A DNA stretch of 64,000 nt from Gloeocapsopsis dulcis (GCF_032163395.1 NZ_CP119968.1:1535501-1599500); one strand, 5' to 3'; shown: positions 46,835 through 59,442, counted from the stretch's first letter. Notes: generated from the sequence alone by a model not told the origin. Program-made: numbers and translations.

Positions 46835-47992
46835 TTAATGATTAGCGGAACGAATAAGGCGAGTCAGTTCTGATTCTTCAATGCCAAAAATAGTCCGGAT
46901 TGATGCTTCAGGACGACAGAGTAAAGTCTTGGCTACCTGCAGTAAGCAAATTCCTGTATTACCAAAAGATTTTTGATATTGCAGCATCGATTGAATTGCT
47001 TTAATCAAATTCAAACCAGTAAACTGCATCACGCGTTGGAGAAAGTCAGGGCGTAGTTCAAAAATTTCTGGAAAGCGATCGCAGTAGTTACGCATCAACG
47101 TGACAAGGGAAGGCTGCAAGTCTTCTAACGGAGTCATTGCTAACCGTAAAGCTTCTTCAATACCAATTGATTTACTCACAACCAAGCTCGTTAGCCATAC
47201 TAAAAGATAACTTGCTATCAGCGCCCCTAAATCAAACGCCGGATCGCCCCAATCAGAACGTTCCCAGTCAATCAAACGAATTTGCAGATGGTTTTCCTTT
47301 TCCCAATCCAACGGTAAGAGGATGTTATTTAGTTTGAGGTCATTGTGTGTCAAACAGCAGGGTTGGTATGCATGACCGAGTTCGGCGATCGCTTTTCCCA
47401 AGCTGTCATAGCGTTGATACAGCGCAAAGAACTTTAAGCCATCATCAGGAACTTGACCAAAGATTTCTGGACCAATTCTGTCTAAACCTTCAGTTAATTG
47501 CAGTTCTTGATCTGTTTCGCTTACTGTATCTTGAACGAAAAAATCTTGGTACTCTTGGCAATTTAGTGTTGCACGGTGAATAGCTGCTAATACTGATCCG
47601 ATTGCTCCTGCAATATCAGGTGAAAAGCGATTTTCTTGAGCGTAAAATTCAGCCAAGTCGCGATAATTCGTCAGATAATTCACAACAATGATAGAACGGT
47701 CTGCATCAAAATGAATTACCTCTGGCAACCAAGCACTAATGTATCCTAATTCTAGAAATCTTTGAATAAACTCGTGAATTCGCCATTCTCGCAGAAACTC
47801 ATTAGCACCCTCTTGTTGCCCAGTGAAAGGTTCCTGTTTAACTAAAAGTTTACGTCCTGCTGATAAGGTAACAAGCAAATTAAAATTTTTTGCACTTTTT
47901 TGCTCAACTCCACTAATTGCTTCTTCCTGAGTACACAGTTCTCTACTCACTAAATAGGCAAAAACATTTGCGTCACTTAAAATAAACTCCAT
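46835..47992 (-). CDS. APH-fold kinase, candidate precursor-peptide Ser/Thr kinase
   Basis: The 385-residue protein is a small-molecule-kinase-like (APH/choline kinase) fold. It has a nucleotide-binding Lys in RKLLVKQEPF with a following helix Glu, the catalytic loop HNDLKLNN (H216, D218, N223), and the metal-binding Asp242 in RLIDWERSDWGDPAFDLG. The phosphate acceptor is unknown from sequence. Directly upstream is precursor 2 (55-nt gap) and directly downstream the HopA1-like gene, which matches the kinase/lyase pairing of class V lanthipeptides. Peptide Ser/Thr is therefore the favoured substrate. Confidence 0.83.
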   Translation of the reverse strand: MEFILSDANVFAYLVSRELCTQEEAISGVEQKSAKNFNLLVTLSAGRKLLVKQEPFTGQQEGANEFLREWRIHEFIQRFLELGYISAWLPEVIHFDADRSIIVVNYLTNYRDLAEFYAQENRFSPDIAGAIGSVLAAIHRATLNCQEYQDFFVQDTVSETDQELQLTEGLDRIGPEIFGQVPDDGLKFFALYQRYDSLGKAIAELGHAYQPCCLTHNDLKLNNILLPLDWEKENHLQIRLIDWERSDWGDPAFDLGALIASYLLVWLTSLVVSKSIGIEEALRLAMTPLEDLQPSLVTLMRNYCDRFPEIFELRPDFLQRVMQFTGLNLIKAIQSMLQYQKSFGNTGICLLQVAKTLLCRPEASIRTIFGIEESELTRLIRSANH

Positions 47993-48047
47993 ATTTGCAG
48001 TTTCCCAAATTGCAGAAACACATAGCGGAAATATGTCTAAGATGCTA

Positions 48048-48287
48048 TTAGTATTTAATTTTTATCTTGATTTTTTTAACTTGAGTCACCACACTGAATG
48101 TTTGTAAGGAGATGCCTATACTTTCGGTGTAAACTGTCAGCACAGATATATCTAGGTTGTCTCCCTTCTTCTTACCGCCTGTAATAAATAAGGTTTCTCT
48201 TTCATTTAATTCATCCAAAAAACTTTCTTCATCTTGAAACAGTTCATTGCCTGCAGGTTTTAACTCAGAAATTTTTATACTAGCCAT
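48048..48287 (-). CDS. Double-glycine RiPP precursor peptide 2 (Cys-free core)
   Basis: The 79-residue peptide starts at ATG 48287, with GGAG 8 nt upstream. Leader residues 1-38 (IKISELKPAGNELFQDEESF, then ITGG) match the other two precursors. The core of 41 residues has no Cys. It contains SIGISLQTFSVVTQVK and ends in an alternating Lys/Ile tail (KKIKIKIKY). Ser/Thr occur at 48, 51, 54, 56, 60, 63, 65 and 68. The gene is 55 nt upstream of the kinase gene and probably heads the enzyme transcript. Confidence 0.88.
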   Translation of the reverse strand: MASIKISELKPAGNELFQDEESFLDELNERETLFITGGKKKGDNLDISVLTVYTESIGISLQTFSVVTQVKKIKIKIKY

Positions 48288-48764
48288 TGATTTTCTCCAT
48301 TTTTTTGCCTTTTGAACTTCAACTAATCTTATATACTCTTTATGATTAAAGAGTGTTTTTTATTAGTCAAGTTGTTTCAGTTGTTTTAAAAGACAAAAAC
48401 ACTAGTTTTATGTCACAATCTTAATATGTTTTTACAATTGCTCTAAATCAATCTGTGTAACTTTTTTATTTCTTAAAAAAGAATTTACAATGCTTCTTAC
48501 GCTTTAAAACACTCTAATCTATAGAAGACACAAGGCTTATTAGTAGTGCAAATGAGATATTTATGTCTTCATTGATGACTTATTTAATTTAACTTTATCT
48601 TAGCTAACAGTAAGATTCTGATTACATAAGTAATAGGTCGAAGCTAAGATAGCTCCGACCCGTATAGAGTACTCGCAACAATTATGACTAGATATAAAGC
48701 ATCCGATATCGGTTAGTCTGGCTAAGAAACAACAAGCTAAACTAAGATTGAAATATTTAGCCTA
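48288..48764. other. Intergenic region between precursors 2 and 3
   Basis: It contains no further precursor that I could find, only the strong hairpin at 48636-48660 and AT-rich sequence. A promoter for precursor 2 and the enzymes may lie between the hairpin and 48300. Confidence 0.5.
48636..48660 (-). terminator. Strong minus-strand hairpin after precursor 3 (terminator or processing site)
   Basis: On the minus strand this reads GGTCGGAGCTA-TCT-TAGCTTCGACC: an 11-bp RNA stem including one G-U wobble, with a 3-nt loop. The plus-strand transcript would have an A-C mismatch instead, so the structure favours minus-strand RNA. It begins 105 nt after the precursor 3 stop and is followed by TATTACTTA rather than a clean T run. 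Partial termination or RNA processing fits. Confidence 0.65.
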
Positions 48765-49010
48765 TCATTTTTTCTGTTCTCTTTTACCAAAATAAAAGTT
48801 GCTTTTTACTTGGGATACTACAGAAACTGACTTAAGTGAAATACCAATAGAAACTGTTACCTGACTAATATTGCTGATATTTAAATCGCTACCACCACCA
48901 CCAGATATCATTAGAGATTCCTGATCGTTTAACTCATTAAGGAAGCTTTCAGTATCTTGGAATAGTTCAGCACCAGCAGGAGTAAGTTCAAAAATTTTGA
49001 TGCTAGCCAT
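48765..49010 (-). CDS. Double-glycine RiPP precursor peptide 3 (Cys-free core)
   Basis: The 81-residue peptide starts at ATG 49010, with AAGGA 8 nt upstream. The 38-residue leader (IKIFELTPAGAELFQDTESF, then LNELNDQESLMISGG) is nearly that of precursor 2. The core starts GGSDLNISNIS, carries VTVSIGISLKSVSVVSQVKS, and ends with a basic tail (GKREQKK). There is no Cys. Ser/Thr alternate with Ile/Val/Leu over 52-58. It heads the minus-strand group and is followed by a strong hairpin, which would allow it to be made in excess of the enzymes. Confidence 0.88.
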   Translation of the reverse strand: MASIKIFELTPAGAELFQDTESFLNELNDQESLMISGGGGSDLNISNISQVTVSIGISLKSVSVVSQVKSNFYFGKREQKK

Positions 49011-49568
49011 TGTGTTTTCCTTGTGTTTGATAACTAGTTGTTTGTTGGACTAGGCTTTTATATTGCCTGCTTTTAATCATTCACGATGAAAACTGACACG
49101 TCAATGCTTTTTTACTGGTTTTTGAGACGTAAATTAAGTAGTTATGTCCAACAACTAAGCCAATATTAATGAGTGGGAGGTAAATCTAGATTTAGAATAA
49201 CACAAGTATAAAGTATGCAATATTTTTAGGGTTTCCTCAAACTATTTAGTAAAAATTTAATACTAAGAAACACAATGCTTTTAACCTTGATTTTTACAAA
49301 TTAGGTTCGTAACACTTGGTTTTATTGGACATAATTCTAGTATTTTTTTCTAAGAAGCAAATCATATTATTGGCTAGATTTTTTCTACTTGTTAAAGTTA
49401 AACTAGTAACGTAAACTTTTTTTGAAAACATCGATTCAAGTTATTGCTTAAAGGCTTCATTTAAGTTATACCTTTGTGTACTTAAGAGTATCAATCAACA
49501 ATCAATCGAAGTAATAAAAAGCTTTTGCAAAGTCATTAACAATATTCAATTCAAGGTAGCAACTCATC
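49011..49568. other. AT-rich region between divergent precursor 3 and the RTX gene
   Basis: About 560 nt with no gene. It should contain both divergent promoters. I cannot assign specific sites by eye. Confidence 0.5.
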
Positions 49569-50162
49569 ATGGCAAAAATTGTTGGTAGCAATGGCAGTGA
49601 CATCATCATTGGCACTGAGTTTAATGACTTGATATTGGGGCTAGCTGGTGCAGATATTATCACTGGTGACGCTGGTAACGACACAATCCGTGGCGGTGCA
49701 GGTGCAGATATTCTATATGGCGATTCGGGTAAAGACTTATTGATTGGTGGAACTGGAAACGACATCCTGGCAGGAGGTTATGGAATAGATACGCTGACTG
49801 GTGGACCTGGTGCAGATCGTTTTGACTTTGGTTCTCCAAATGAAGGAACTGATATCATTAGCGACTTTGTTGTTGCTGATGACACGATAGTTGTCTCCCC
49901 ACGCACTTTTGGTGGTGGGTTGAAGCCAGGCGAAGTTATCAAGCCTCACCAGTTTCGTCTCGGTACATCTGCTGGTGATGCGAGCGATCGCTTCATTTAC
50001 AATCGGAATTCTGGAGCTTTATACTTTGATCGCGATGGTACGGGTCCCAACAAGCAAGTACAAATAGCAACACTGACCAATAAACCCTTGCTCAGCCATG
50101 CAGATATTTTTGTCTCAGAGCAATTTGGATTTATTGCTAATGAAGGCAGTGTGTCAGTATAG
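49569..50162 (+). CDS. Small RTX-type calcium-binding protein
   Basis: The 197-residue protein has about six glycine/aspartate nonapeptides of the RTX type (GLAGADIIT, GDAGNDTIR, GGAGADILY, GDSGKDLLI, GGTGNDILA, GGYGIDTLT, GGPGADRFD) at about 28-90. A C-terminal region follows that resembles the end of serralysin-like secretion domains (GTDIISDFVVADDTIVVS). It has no catalytic domain and no N-terminal signal peptide. RTX proteins bind Ca2+ outside the cell and leave by type I secretion using a C-terminal signal. It lies beside a type I-like exporter and adaptor, but those carry a C39 domain for GG peptides, so the pairing is uncertain. Confidence 0.82.
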   Translation: MAKIVGSNGSDIIIGTEFNDLILGLAGADIITGDAGNDTIRGGAGADILYGDSGKDLLIGGTGNDILAGGYGIDTLTGGPGADRFDFGSPNEGTDIISDFVVADDTIVVSPRTFGGGLKPGEVIKPHQFRLGTSAGDASDRFIYNRNSGALYFDRDGTGPNKQVQIATLTNKPLLSHADIFVSEQFGFIANEGSVSV

Positions 50163-50232
50163 AACAGCTTTAGGGATAGTGGTTACGATAAATCGCCTGA
50201 CTTCTTAACCACTACCCATCACCTAGCAAAAT

Positions 50233-50658
50233 CTATTGCGGTTTGACTACAAGCACTGAGCAATGAGCACTCTCTACAACTTGACTACTCACCGAACCTT
50301 GAATAATTCGCTTCACACCTTGTAAACCGCGACTACCAATCGCAATCAAATCAGCGTGGTAAATATTCGCAATCCGCACAATTTCTTCAGCCGGATCGCC
50401 ACTGACAATCTCTACTTGACTTTCTCCTGGTAGCTGATCTCGATAAGCTTCTATCTGCTTTTCAATGTTCCGATAAGGAACTTCTGCTGCATAGGCGTGG
50501 GGTAAATCAGCCACCATTTCTAGGTCAGATACTGGTGGCGGAATAACGTGACAAAGGACAATTTGGCTATCTGGTTGCAGTTGCAGTTCTTGTATGGTTT
50601 GAATTACGTGTTCTGAGAGGTCTGAACCATCAAGAGCTATCACAATTGTTTTTAACAC
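50233..50658 (-). CDS. Universal stress protein (UspA family)
   Basis: The start is GTG 50658, with AAGGAG 8 nt ahead. A longer in-frame reading (to 50724) would overlap hisD and is less likely. The 141-residue protein begins VLKTIVIALDGSDLSEHVIQ and ends with the nucleotide-binding motif IGSRGLQGVKRIIQGSVSSQVVESAHCSVLVVK, close to the G-2x-G-9x-G(S/T) pattern of ATP-binding Usp proteins. It acts in the cytosol in stress survival. It is 30 nt downstream of hisD on the same strand and may share its transcript. Confidence 0.9.
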   Translation of the reverse strand: MLKTIVIALDGSDLSEHVIQTIQELQLQPDSQIVLCHVIPPPVSDLEMVADLPHAYAAEVPYRNIEKQIEAYRDQLPGESQVEIVSGDPAEEIVRIANIYHADLIAIGSRGLQGVKRIIQGSVSSQVVESAHCSVLVVKPQ

Positions 50659-50687
50659 AGGCTGATCTCCTTTGTGCTGCGCTGAGG

Positions 50688-52028
50688 TTAAGACTTTGGC
50701 TTGTCCCCATCTTCCATTCCCCAAGAATCACCTTTGGGCTGCGTCCTCAACCGTACTGATGCAGCATGGGATGGCAATCCTTCAGCTTTAGCAAGTACTT
50801 CGATTGCTCCTGCAACTTTCTGGAGGGCGATGGGAGAATACTGAATTAGGCTTGAGTGTTTCAAAAAAGTTTCCACACCCAAAGCAGACGCATAGCGAGC
50901 AGCTCCCGAAGTTGGTAGCGTGTGGTTAGGTCCTGCTAAATAGTCGCCTACAGCTTCCGGTGTTGAGGAACCCAAGAAAATTGCTCCAGCATGGCGAATT
51001 TTCTCTACTAGCTCCCAAGGTTCTGCAACTTCTAGCTCTAAGTGTTCTGGCGCAAACTCATTTGAGAGTTCAGCTGCTTGCTCAAGTGAATCAACAATGA
51101 CGATTAAGCCATAATGCGCGATCGCTTTTTCAGTTAAAGTCCTGCGGGGATGATTTTCTAATTGCTGCTCGACTTCAGCTTGCACTTTCTTTGCTAATTC
51201 CGCATCCGTTGTCAACAAAATAGCTGCCGCCATGGGATCGTGTTCAGCTTGAGCTAACAAGTCAGCTGCTACATACGTCGCATTAGCTGTTTCATCAGCA
51301 ATCACAAGAACTTCTGAAGGTCCTGCTAGCGAGTCAATGCCTACAGTTCCGTATACTAGTTTTTTTGCCAAGGTGACATAGATATTACCTGGACCTGTAA
51401 TGATATTGACTTTGGGAATTGTTTCCGTGCCATATGCCAACGCGGCGATCGCCTGTGCCCCTCCTACGCGATAAATTTCTTCTATACCAGCCTCTTGCGC
51501 AGCAACCAACACTGCTGGATTAATTGATTTTCCCGCCCCTGGTGGCGTTACCATTACTCGCCGTGGTACTCCTGCCACTTTAGCCGGAACCGCATTCATT
51601 AACACGGTACTAGGATATGCAGCTCTGCCACCAGGCACATATAACCCTGCTCTGTCTACAGGCGTGTAGCGTTTGCCCAAGACAATTTCATCTTCGCCAA
51701 AGTGAACCCACGATTTGGGTACTCGTTGACGGTGAAATGCTTCAATTTGACGGCAAGCGAGCCTGATGGCATCGAGCAGCTCTTTTGACACTTGCTGATA
51801 AGCCGCGTCTAATTCGGAGCCGCTAACGCGTAGCTCTTCTTGTCTCAGGTTTTGGTGGTCAAATTCTGCTGTATAGTGCAGTAAGGCTCGATCGCCTTGG
51901 CGCTTCACCGCTTGAAGCACCTCCCGCACCGTGGCTTCTTTGTGAACCACTTGGTCATCGTGGGTGCGATCGCAGATGCGTTGTAGCTCTGCTCGTACCT
52001 CGGCTTGCTGAGTAATAATTCGCAGCAT
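50688..52028 (-). CDS. hisD: Histidinol dehydrogenase
   Basis: The 446-residue enzyme carries the HisD hallmarks: YVPGGRAAYPSTVLMNAVPAKVAGV, GGAQAIAALAYGTETIPKV, ITGPGNIYVTLAKK, AGPSEVLVIAD, DLLAQAEHDP (zinc and active-site region), NEFAPEHLEL and AGPNHTLPT. It catalyses the last two oxidations of histidine synthesis, from histidinol to histidine, with NAD+ and zinc. Length is normal (about 430-440). The short C-terminal extension (about 12 residues, Asp/Gly/Lys-rich) is of no obvious role. It is followed by the Usp gene. Confidence 0.95.
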   Translation of the reverse strand: MLRIITQQAEVRAELQRICDRTHDDQVVHKEATVREVLQAVKRQGDRALLHYTAEFDHQNLRQEELRVSGSELDAAYQQVSKELLDAIRLACRQIEAFHRQRVPKSWVHFGEDEIVLGKRYTPVDRAGLYVPGGRAAYPSTVLMNAVPAKVAGVPRRVMVTPPGAGKSINPAVLVAAQEAGIEEIYRVGGAQAIAALAYGTETIPKVNIITGPGNIYVTLAKKLVYGTVGIDSLAGPSEVLVIADETANATYVAADLLAQAEHDPMAAAILLTTDAELAKKVQAEVEQQLENHPRRTLTEKAIAHYGLIVIVDSLEQAAELSNEFAPEHLELEVAEPWELVEKIRHAGAIFLGSSTPEAVGDYLAGPNHTLPTSGAARYASALGVETFLKHSSLIQYSPIALQKVAGAIEVLAKAEGLPSHAASVRLRTQPKGDSWGMEDGDKPKS

Positions 52029-52236
52029 GAAGTTCCGACTGTGGCTTTCTAGGAATTACCAATTTGAGTAAGGTTCTTTATATTGCTTTGCCCTAAAGGA
52101 GTGCAAAGTTGAGCCATACTCGTTTCTCTAGCTTAACCTGGATTTTCCGGATAATCGCAATATTGCTAAATTGAATGCTATATTAGTACATCTAGGATTT
52201 TGTCTTTATAACTTTATCGTTTTCCTGGGTTTAACT

Positions 52237-52542
52237 GTGGCGAATACAAAATCTGCTATCAAGCGTATCAAAATTGCGGAACGAAACCGACTGCGTAACA
52301 AAGCTTACAAATCAGCAGTCAGAACCTTAATGAAAAAATATCTGACCGCTGTAGATACCTATGCTGCTAATCCTACACCAGAAGCGAAGCAAGAAGTGCT
52401 TTCGCGGATGGCAGCAGCATACAGCAAAATCGACAAAGCTGTAAAACGTGGCGTACTACACCCAAACAATGGAGCTAGAAAAAAATCACGTCTAGTCAAG
52501 CGACTGAAACAGCACGAGCAAGTAGAAGCAACTGGTAACTAA
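52237..52542 (+). CDS. rpsT: Ribosomal protein S20
   Basis: The start is GTG 52237, giving [20 protein letters not shown], the conserved start of bacterial S20. An upstream frame to 52171 would add non-conserved hydrophobic residues. The 101-residue protein is normal in length and very basic, with the [20 protein letters not shown] motif near the end. S20 binds 16S rRNA in the small subunit. It is the first gene of the rpsT-tatD-rpoB-rpoC1-rpoC2 order seen in many cyanobacteria. Confidence 0.95.
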   Translation: MANTKSAIKRIKIAERNRLRNKAYKSAVRTLMKKYLTAVDTYAANPTPEAKQEVLSRMAAAYSKIDKAVKRGVLHPNNGARKKSRLVKRLKQHEQVEATGN

Positions 52543-52603
52543 ACGTTAGGGATTATGAGGAAGCCCAAATCTTCTCTAACAACCAGCCTCTAGCCTCTTC
52601 AAA

Positions 52604-53386
52604 ATGCAACTTATAGATTCCCACGTTCATCTCAACTTTGATGTGTTTGAATCGGACTTGCCAGCCGTGCGATCGCGCTGGCAAGAAGCTGGCGTTGTTC
52701 GCTTGGTGCACTCGTGCGTAGAACCAGCAGAATTTGCTAGTATTCAATTACTAGCAACAAAAATTCCTGAACTGAGTTTTGCGGTCGGCTTACATCCGCT
52801 AGATGCAGATAAATGGACAGCAAATACCGCTGAACAAATCGCTGACCTTGCTCGCTCAGACAACAAAGTAGTAGCGATAGGTGAAATTGGGCTAGATTTC
52901 TACAAAGCAGAGAACAAATCACAGCAAAAAGACGTATTTACCGCACAACTTGCGATCGCACACGAACTTGACTTACCAGTGATTATCCATTGCCGAGATG
53001 CGACTAGCATCATGCGCGATGTCATTCAGAATTTTCAGCAGCAGTACGGTCAAGTCAAAGGAGTGATGCACTGCTGGACTGGAAATGTAGAAGAAACTAA
53101 GTGGTTTCTTGATTTAGGATTCTATGTGAGTTTCAGTGGTATAGTGACATTCAAAAATGCCAAGCAGATTCAAGATTCAGCAAAAATAGTTTGGAGCGAT
53201 CGCCTGTTAATTGAAACTGATTGCCCATTTTTATCTCCGGTTCCTAAAAGAAGTCAAAAACGCAACGAACCCGCTTTTGTACGTTACGTAGCTGAAACAT
53301 TAGCAAATTTACGCAACGTGACTCTAGAGGATATTGCTGTGCAAACGACAACAAATGCTTGCCAGCTGTTTGGGCTTTCAGTATAA
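52604..53386 (+). CDS. tatD: TatD-family metal-dependent deoxyribonuclease/hydrolase
   Basis: The 260-residue protein starts [12 protein letters not shown], the metal-binding HxH of the TatD TIM barrel. It has GEIGLDFY (metal-bridging Glu), PVIIHCRDA (metal His), MHCWTG and [12 protein letters not shown] (metal Asp). TatD proteins are cytosolic DNases involved in DNA repair and apoptosis-like degradation. The length is typical. It sits between rpsT and rpoB on the same strand, the common cyanobacterial context. Confidence 0.92.
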   Translation: MQLIDSHVHLNFDVFESDLPAVRSRWQEAGVVRLVHSCVEPAEFASIQLLATKIPELSFAVGLHPLDADKWTANTAEQIADLARSDNKVVAIGEIGLDFYKAENKSQQKDVFTAQLAIAHELDLPVIIHCRDATSIMRDVIQNFQQQYGQVKGVMHCWTGNVEETKWFLDLGFYVSFSGIVTFKNAKQIQDSAKIVWSDRLLIETDCPFLSPVPKRSQKRNEPAFVRYVAETLANLRNVTLEDIAVQTTTNACQLFGLSV

Positions 53387-54105
53387 GTTCCCAGCGAAAG
53401 TCCAAAGCTAGCATATCTCCCTCAGTTGTGGTTGGCAAAAGCTGTCAGAAAAACGCCATAATATTTAATGAAGCTAATATGAATTTATTTTTCAGGCAGT
53501 TGCAAATCTTTTACACTTCCCACTTGACTACCTTGGCGATCGCCAATCAGCTACAAACTAAGTCAACTAAAGCGATAGACAGTTATTAAGGCTTTGCATC
53601 TTCGAGAGGCACAGTCCAAAGATCATGTAAATGTAACTTCAGTACATCAGCCAGAAGCAACCAACTGTAAAAGACTATGGCAGATTGAGAAAAATAATTT
53701 TTATTGTAGGCAAAGACCCACTTTCCGAATGAAAGGAATCTCATACACAAAGATCAAAGCAAAAAATGCAAACAAAATTTAGCTTCCACAAATTAAGTAG
53801 CAGCTATTGGGCTTAAAATATCTAAGCCTATTTATATTATCAGCGATCAACTACTAAACGGAGAAAGTATAAGTTGTCATGGCGATACTAACCTTAGCTA
53901 TCAGTCAGAATGTATATTTCACTATTGTGAACCGCCACCGAGCTTAAGCTTTATACCTTTGTGTTTATTGTACAAACAAAGCAACCAAAAAGGCACAATT
54001 TCTTCTACAGCGCTTGTCCTTTATCTGTTGAGCATCATAGCCAGTGTATTGGCAGCGTTACCCAAAAGCAAGTTTAACTACGCAAAGTAAGCACGTATAA
54101 ATAGC
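53387..54105. other. Intergenic region upstream of rpoB, 719 nt
   Basis: It has no supported gene. Short frames at 53359-53589 and 53594-53782 show no protein features. The region presumably carries the rpoB promoter and a long leader. A HIP1-like GGCGATCGCC lies near 53538. Confidence 0.5.
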
Positions 54106-57405
<3,300 letters not shown>

Positions 57406-57536
57406 TTAAAAGCTAGGAACGAGAGGTTAGTGATTAGTTTTGGGTTTTGAATTAACTCATTCATAATTCACCCTTGCTGCCTCTGACCTCTGTCTGACCC
57501 CTGTATCCTGATTTCTATCCTTTCAATTCCTTAGAT

Positions 57537-59417
57537 ATGAGACACGCGCAAACAACACAGTTTGACTATGTCAAGATTGGTTTGGCTTCGCCCGAACGTA
57601 TTCGCCAGTGGGGAGAACGTACTCTACCTAATGGTCAAGTGGTTGGAGAAGTTACTAAGCCAGAAACAATTAACTACCGTACACTTAAACCAGAGATGGA
57701 TGGGCTGTTTTGCGAACGCATCTTTGGTCCAGCAAAAGATTGGGAATGTCACTGTGGTAAATATAAGCGAGTACGGCATCGGGGTATTGTCTGCGAACGC
57801 TGTGGTGTAGAAGTCACAGAATCCCGCGTCCGTCGTCATCGGATGGGATACATCAAACTTGCTGCACCCGTTGCTCACGTCTGGTATCTCAAAGGTATAC
57901 CAAGCTATATCTCAATTTTGCTTGATATGCCGCTACGCGATGTTGAACAAATTGTTTACTTCAACGCTTACGTTGTTCTATCTCCTGGTAATGCTGATAC
58001 TCTAACCTACAAGCAATTATTAACTGAAGACCAGTGGTTGGAAATTGAAGACCAAATCTACAGCGAGGATTCTCAGCTTACGGGTGTAGAGGTTGGTATC
58101 GGTGCTGAAGCTTTAGCACGGTTGCTATCTGATATCAATTTGGAAACTGAAGCAGAAAGGTTACGTGAAGAAATTGGCAATGCTAAAGGACAAAAACGCG
58201 CCAAGTTGATCAAGCGACTGCGGGTAATTGATAACTTTGTTGCTACCGGCTCTAAACCAGAGTGGATGGTAATGATGGTTATCCCAGTCATTCCTCCGGA
58301 CTTGCGCCCGATGGTACAGCTTGATGGCGGTCGTTTTGCAACTTCTGACTTAAATGACCTTTATCGTCGGGTGATTAACCGCAACAACCGCTTAGCAAGA
58401 TTGCAGGAAATTTTAGCTCCTGAAATTATTGTCCGCAATGAAAAACGGATGCTACAAGAAGCTGTAGACGCCTTAATTGACAATGGACGTCGCGGTCGAA
58501 CTGTAGTAGGCGCAAACAACCGACCACTGAAATCCTTATCGGACATCATTGAGGGTAAACAAGGTCGCTTCCGGCAAAACTTATTAGGTAAACGGGTTGA
58601 TTACTCAGGGCGATCAGTCATTGTCGTGGGACCAAAACTTCACATCCACCAATGTGGTTTACCTAGAGAAATGGCAATTGAGTTGTTCCAACCCTTTGTG
58701 ATTCACAGGTTGATTCGTTCAGGGTTAGTTAACAATATCAAAGCTGCTAAAAAGCTCATTTCCCGAGGCGATCCTAGTGTATGGGATGTCCTGGAAGAAG
58801 TCATCGAAGGTCATCCTGTTTTACTTAACCGCGCTCCTACGTTACACCGCTTAGGAATTCAATCCTTTGAACCGATTCTGGTTGAGGGACGCGCAATTCA
58901 ACTCCATCCTCTCGTTTGTCCAGCTTTCAATGCTGACTTTGATGGCGATCAAATGGCAGTTCATGTGCCATTGTCGCTAGAGTCGCAAGCAGAAGCAAGA
59001 CTACTGATGCTAGCTTCAAACAATATTTTGTCACCTGCAACAGGTAGACCAATTATTACTCCCAGCCAGGATATGGTTTTGGGCTGCTATTACCTCACAG
59101 CAGAAAATCCTCACAGCCAAAAAGGTGCTGGACGCTTCTTTGCTTCACTTGATGATGCCATTATGGCTTACGAACAAGAGCAAGTTACGCTTCATGCCAA
59201 GGTGTGGGTGCGGTTTGATGGTGAAGTTGACTCAGCAAAGCCAGATAATGAACCTGTCAAGGTAGAAAAAAGCGATGATGGAACAGTAACCAAGCACTTT
59301 CGCGAACGGCGTACCCGCGAAGATGCCAATGGAAACTTGATTTCTCAGTTCATTCAAACAACTCCAGGTCGAATTATTTATAACAAAGCAATTCAGGAAG
59401 CGTTGCAGTTGCAGTAA
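57537..59417 (+). CDS. rpoC1: RNA polymerase gamma subunit (N-terminal part of beta-prime)
   Basis: The 626-residue protein is the N-terminal portion of the split cyanobacterial beta-prime. It has the zinc-ribbon cysteines [20 protein letters not shown], the clamp helices, and the catalytic metal-binding motif [13 protein letters not shown]. The coding split between rpoC1 and rpoC2 is a cyanobacterial and plastid hallmark. ATG 57537 is the usual start. The 94-nt gap to rpoC2 contains a short G-rich heptamer repeat. Confidence 0.98.
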   Translation: MRHAQTTQFDYVKIGLASPERIRQWGERTLPNGQVVGEVTKPETINYRTLKPEMDGLFCERIFGPAKDWECHCGKYKRVRHRGIVCERCGVEVTESRVRRHRMGYIKLAAPVAHVWYLKGIPSYISILLDMPLRDVEQIVYFNAYVVLSPGNADTLTYKQLLTEDQWLEIEDQIYSEDSQLTGVEVGIGAEALARLLSDINLETEAERLREEIGNAKGQKRAKLIKRLRVIDNFVATGSKPEWMVMMVIPVIPPDLRPMVQLDGGRFATSDLNDLYRRVINRNNRLARLQEILAPEIIVRNEKRMLQEAVDALIDNGRRGRTVVGANNRPLKSLSDIIEGKQGRFRQNLLGKRVDYSGRSVIVVGPKLHIHQCGLPREMAIELFQPFVIHRLIRSGLVNNIKAAKKLISRGDPSVWDVLEEVIEGHPVLLNRAPTLHRLGIQSFEPILVEGRAIQLHPLVCPAFNADFDGDQMAVHVPLSLESQAEARLLMLASNNILSPATGRPIITPSQDMVLGCYYLTAENPHSQKGAGRFFASLDDAIMAYEQEQVTLHAKVWVRFDGEVDSAKPDNEPVKVEKSDDGTVTKHFRERRTREDANGNLISQFIQTTPGRIIYNKAIQEALQLQ

Positions 59418-59420
59418 AGA

Positions 59421-59442
59421 GGGGCTAGAGGCTAGGGGCTAG
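59421..59442 (+). repeat. Short tandem heptamer-like repeat in the rpoC1-rpoC2 gap
   Basis: GGGGCTAGAGGCTAGGGGCT contains three tandem GGCTAG-type units about 7 nt apart. Such short tandemly repeated repetitive sequences are common in cyanobacterial intergenic DNA. Confidence 0.7.

Noticed and set aside
43549-49010. Ordinary lanthipeptide cluster
   Set aside because: Cysteine is missing from two cores, so ring formation cannot be general; no LanC or LanM homologue is present.
50658-50724. Longer N-terminus for the universal stress protein
   Set aside because: It would overlap hisD and lacks conservation; the AAGGAG-preceded GTG at 50658 fits better.
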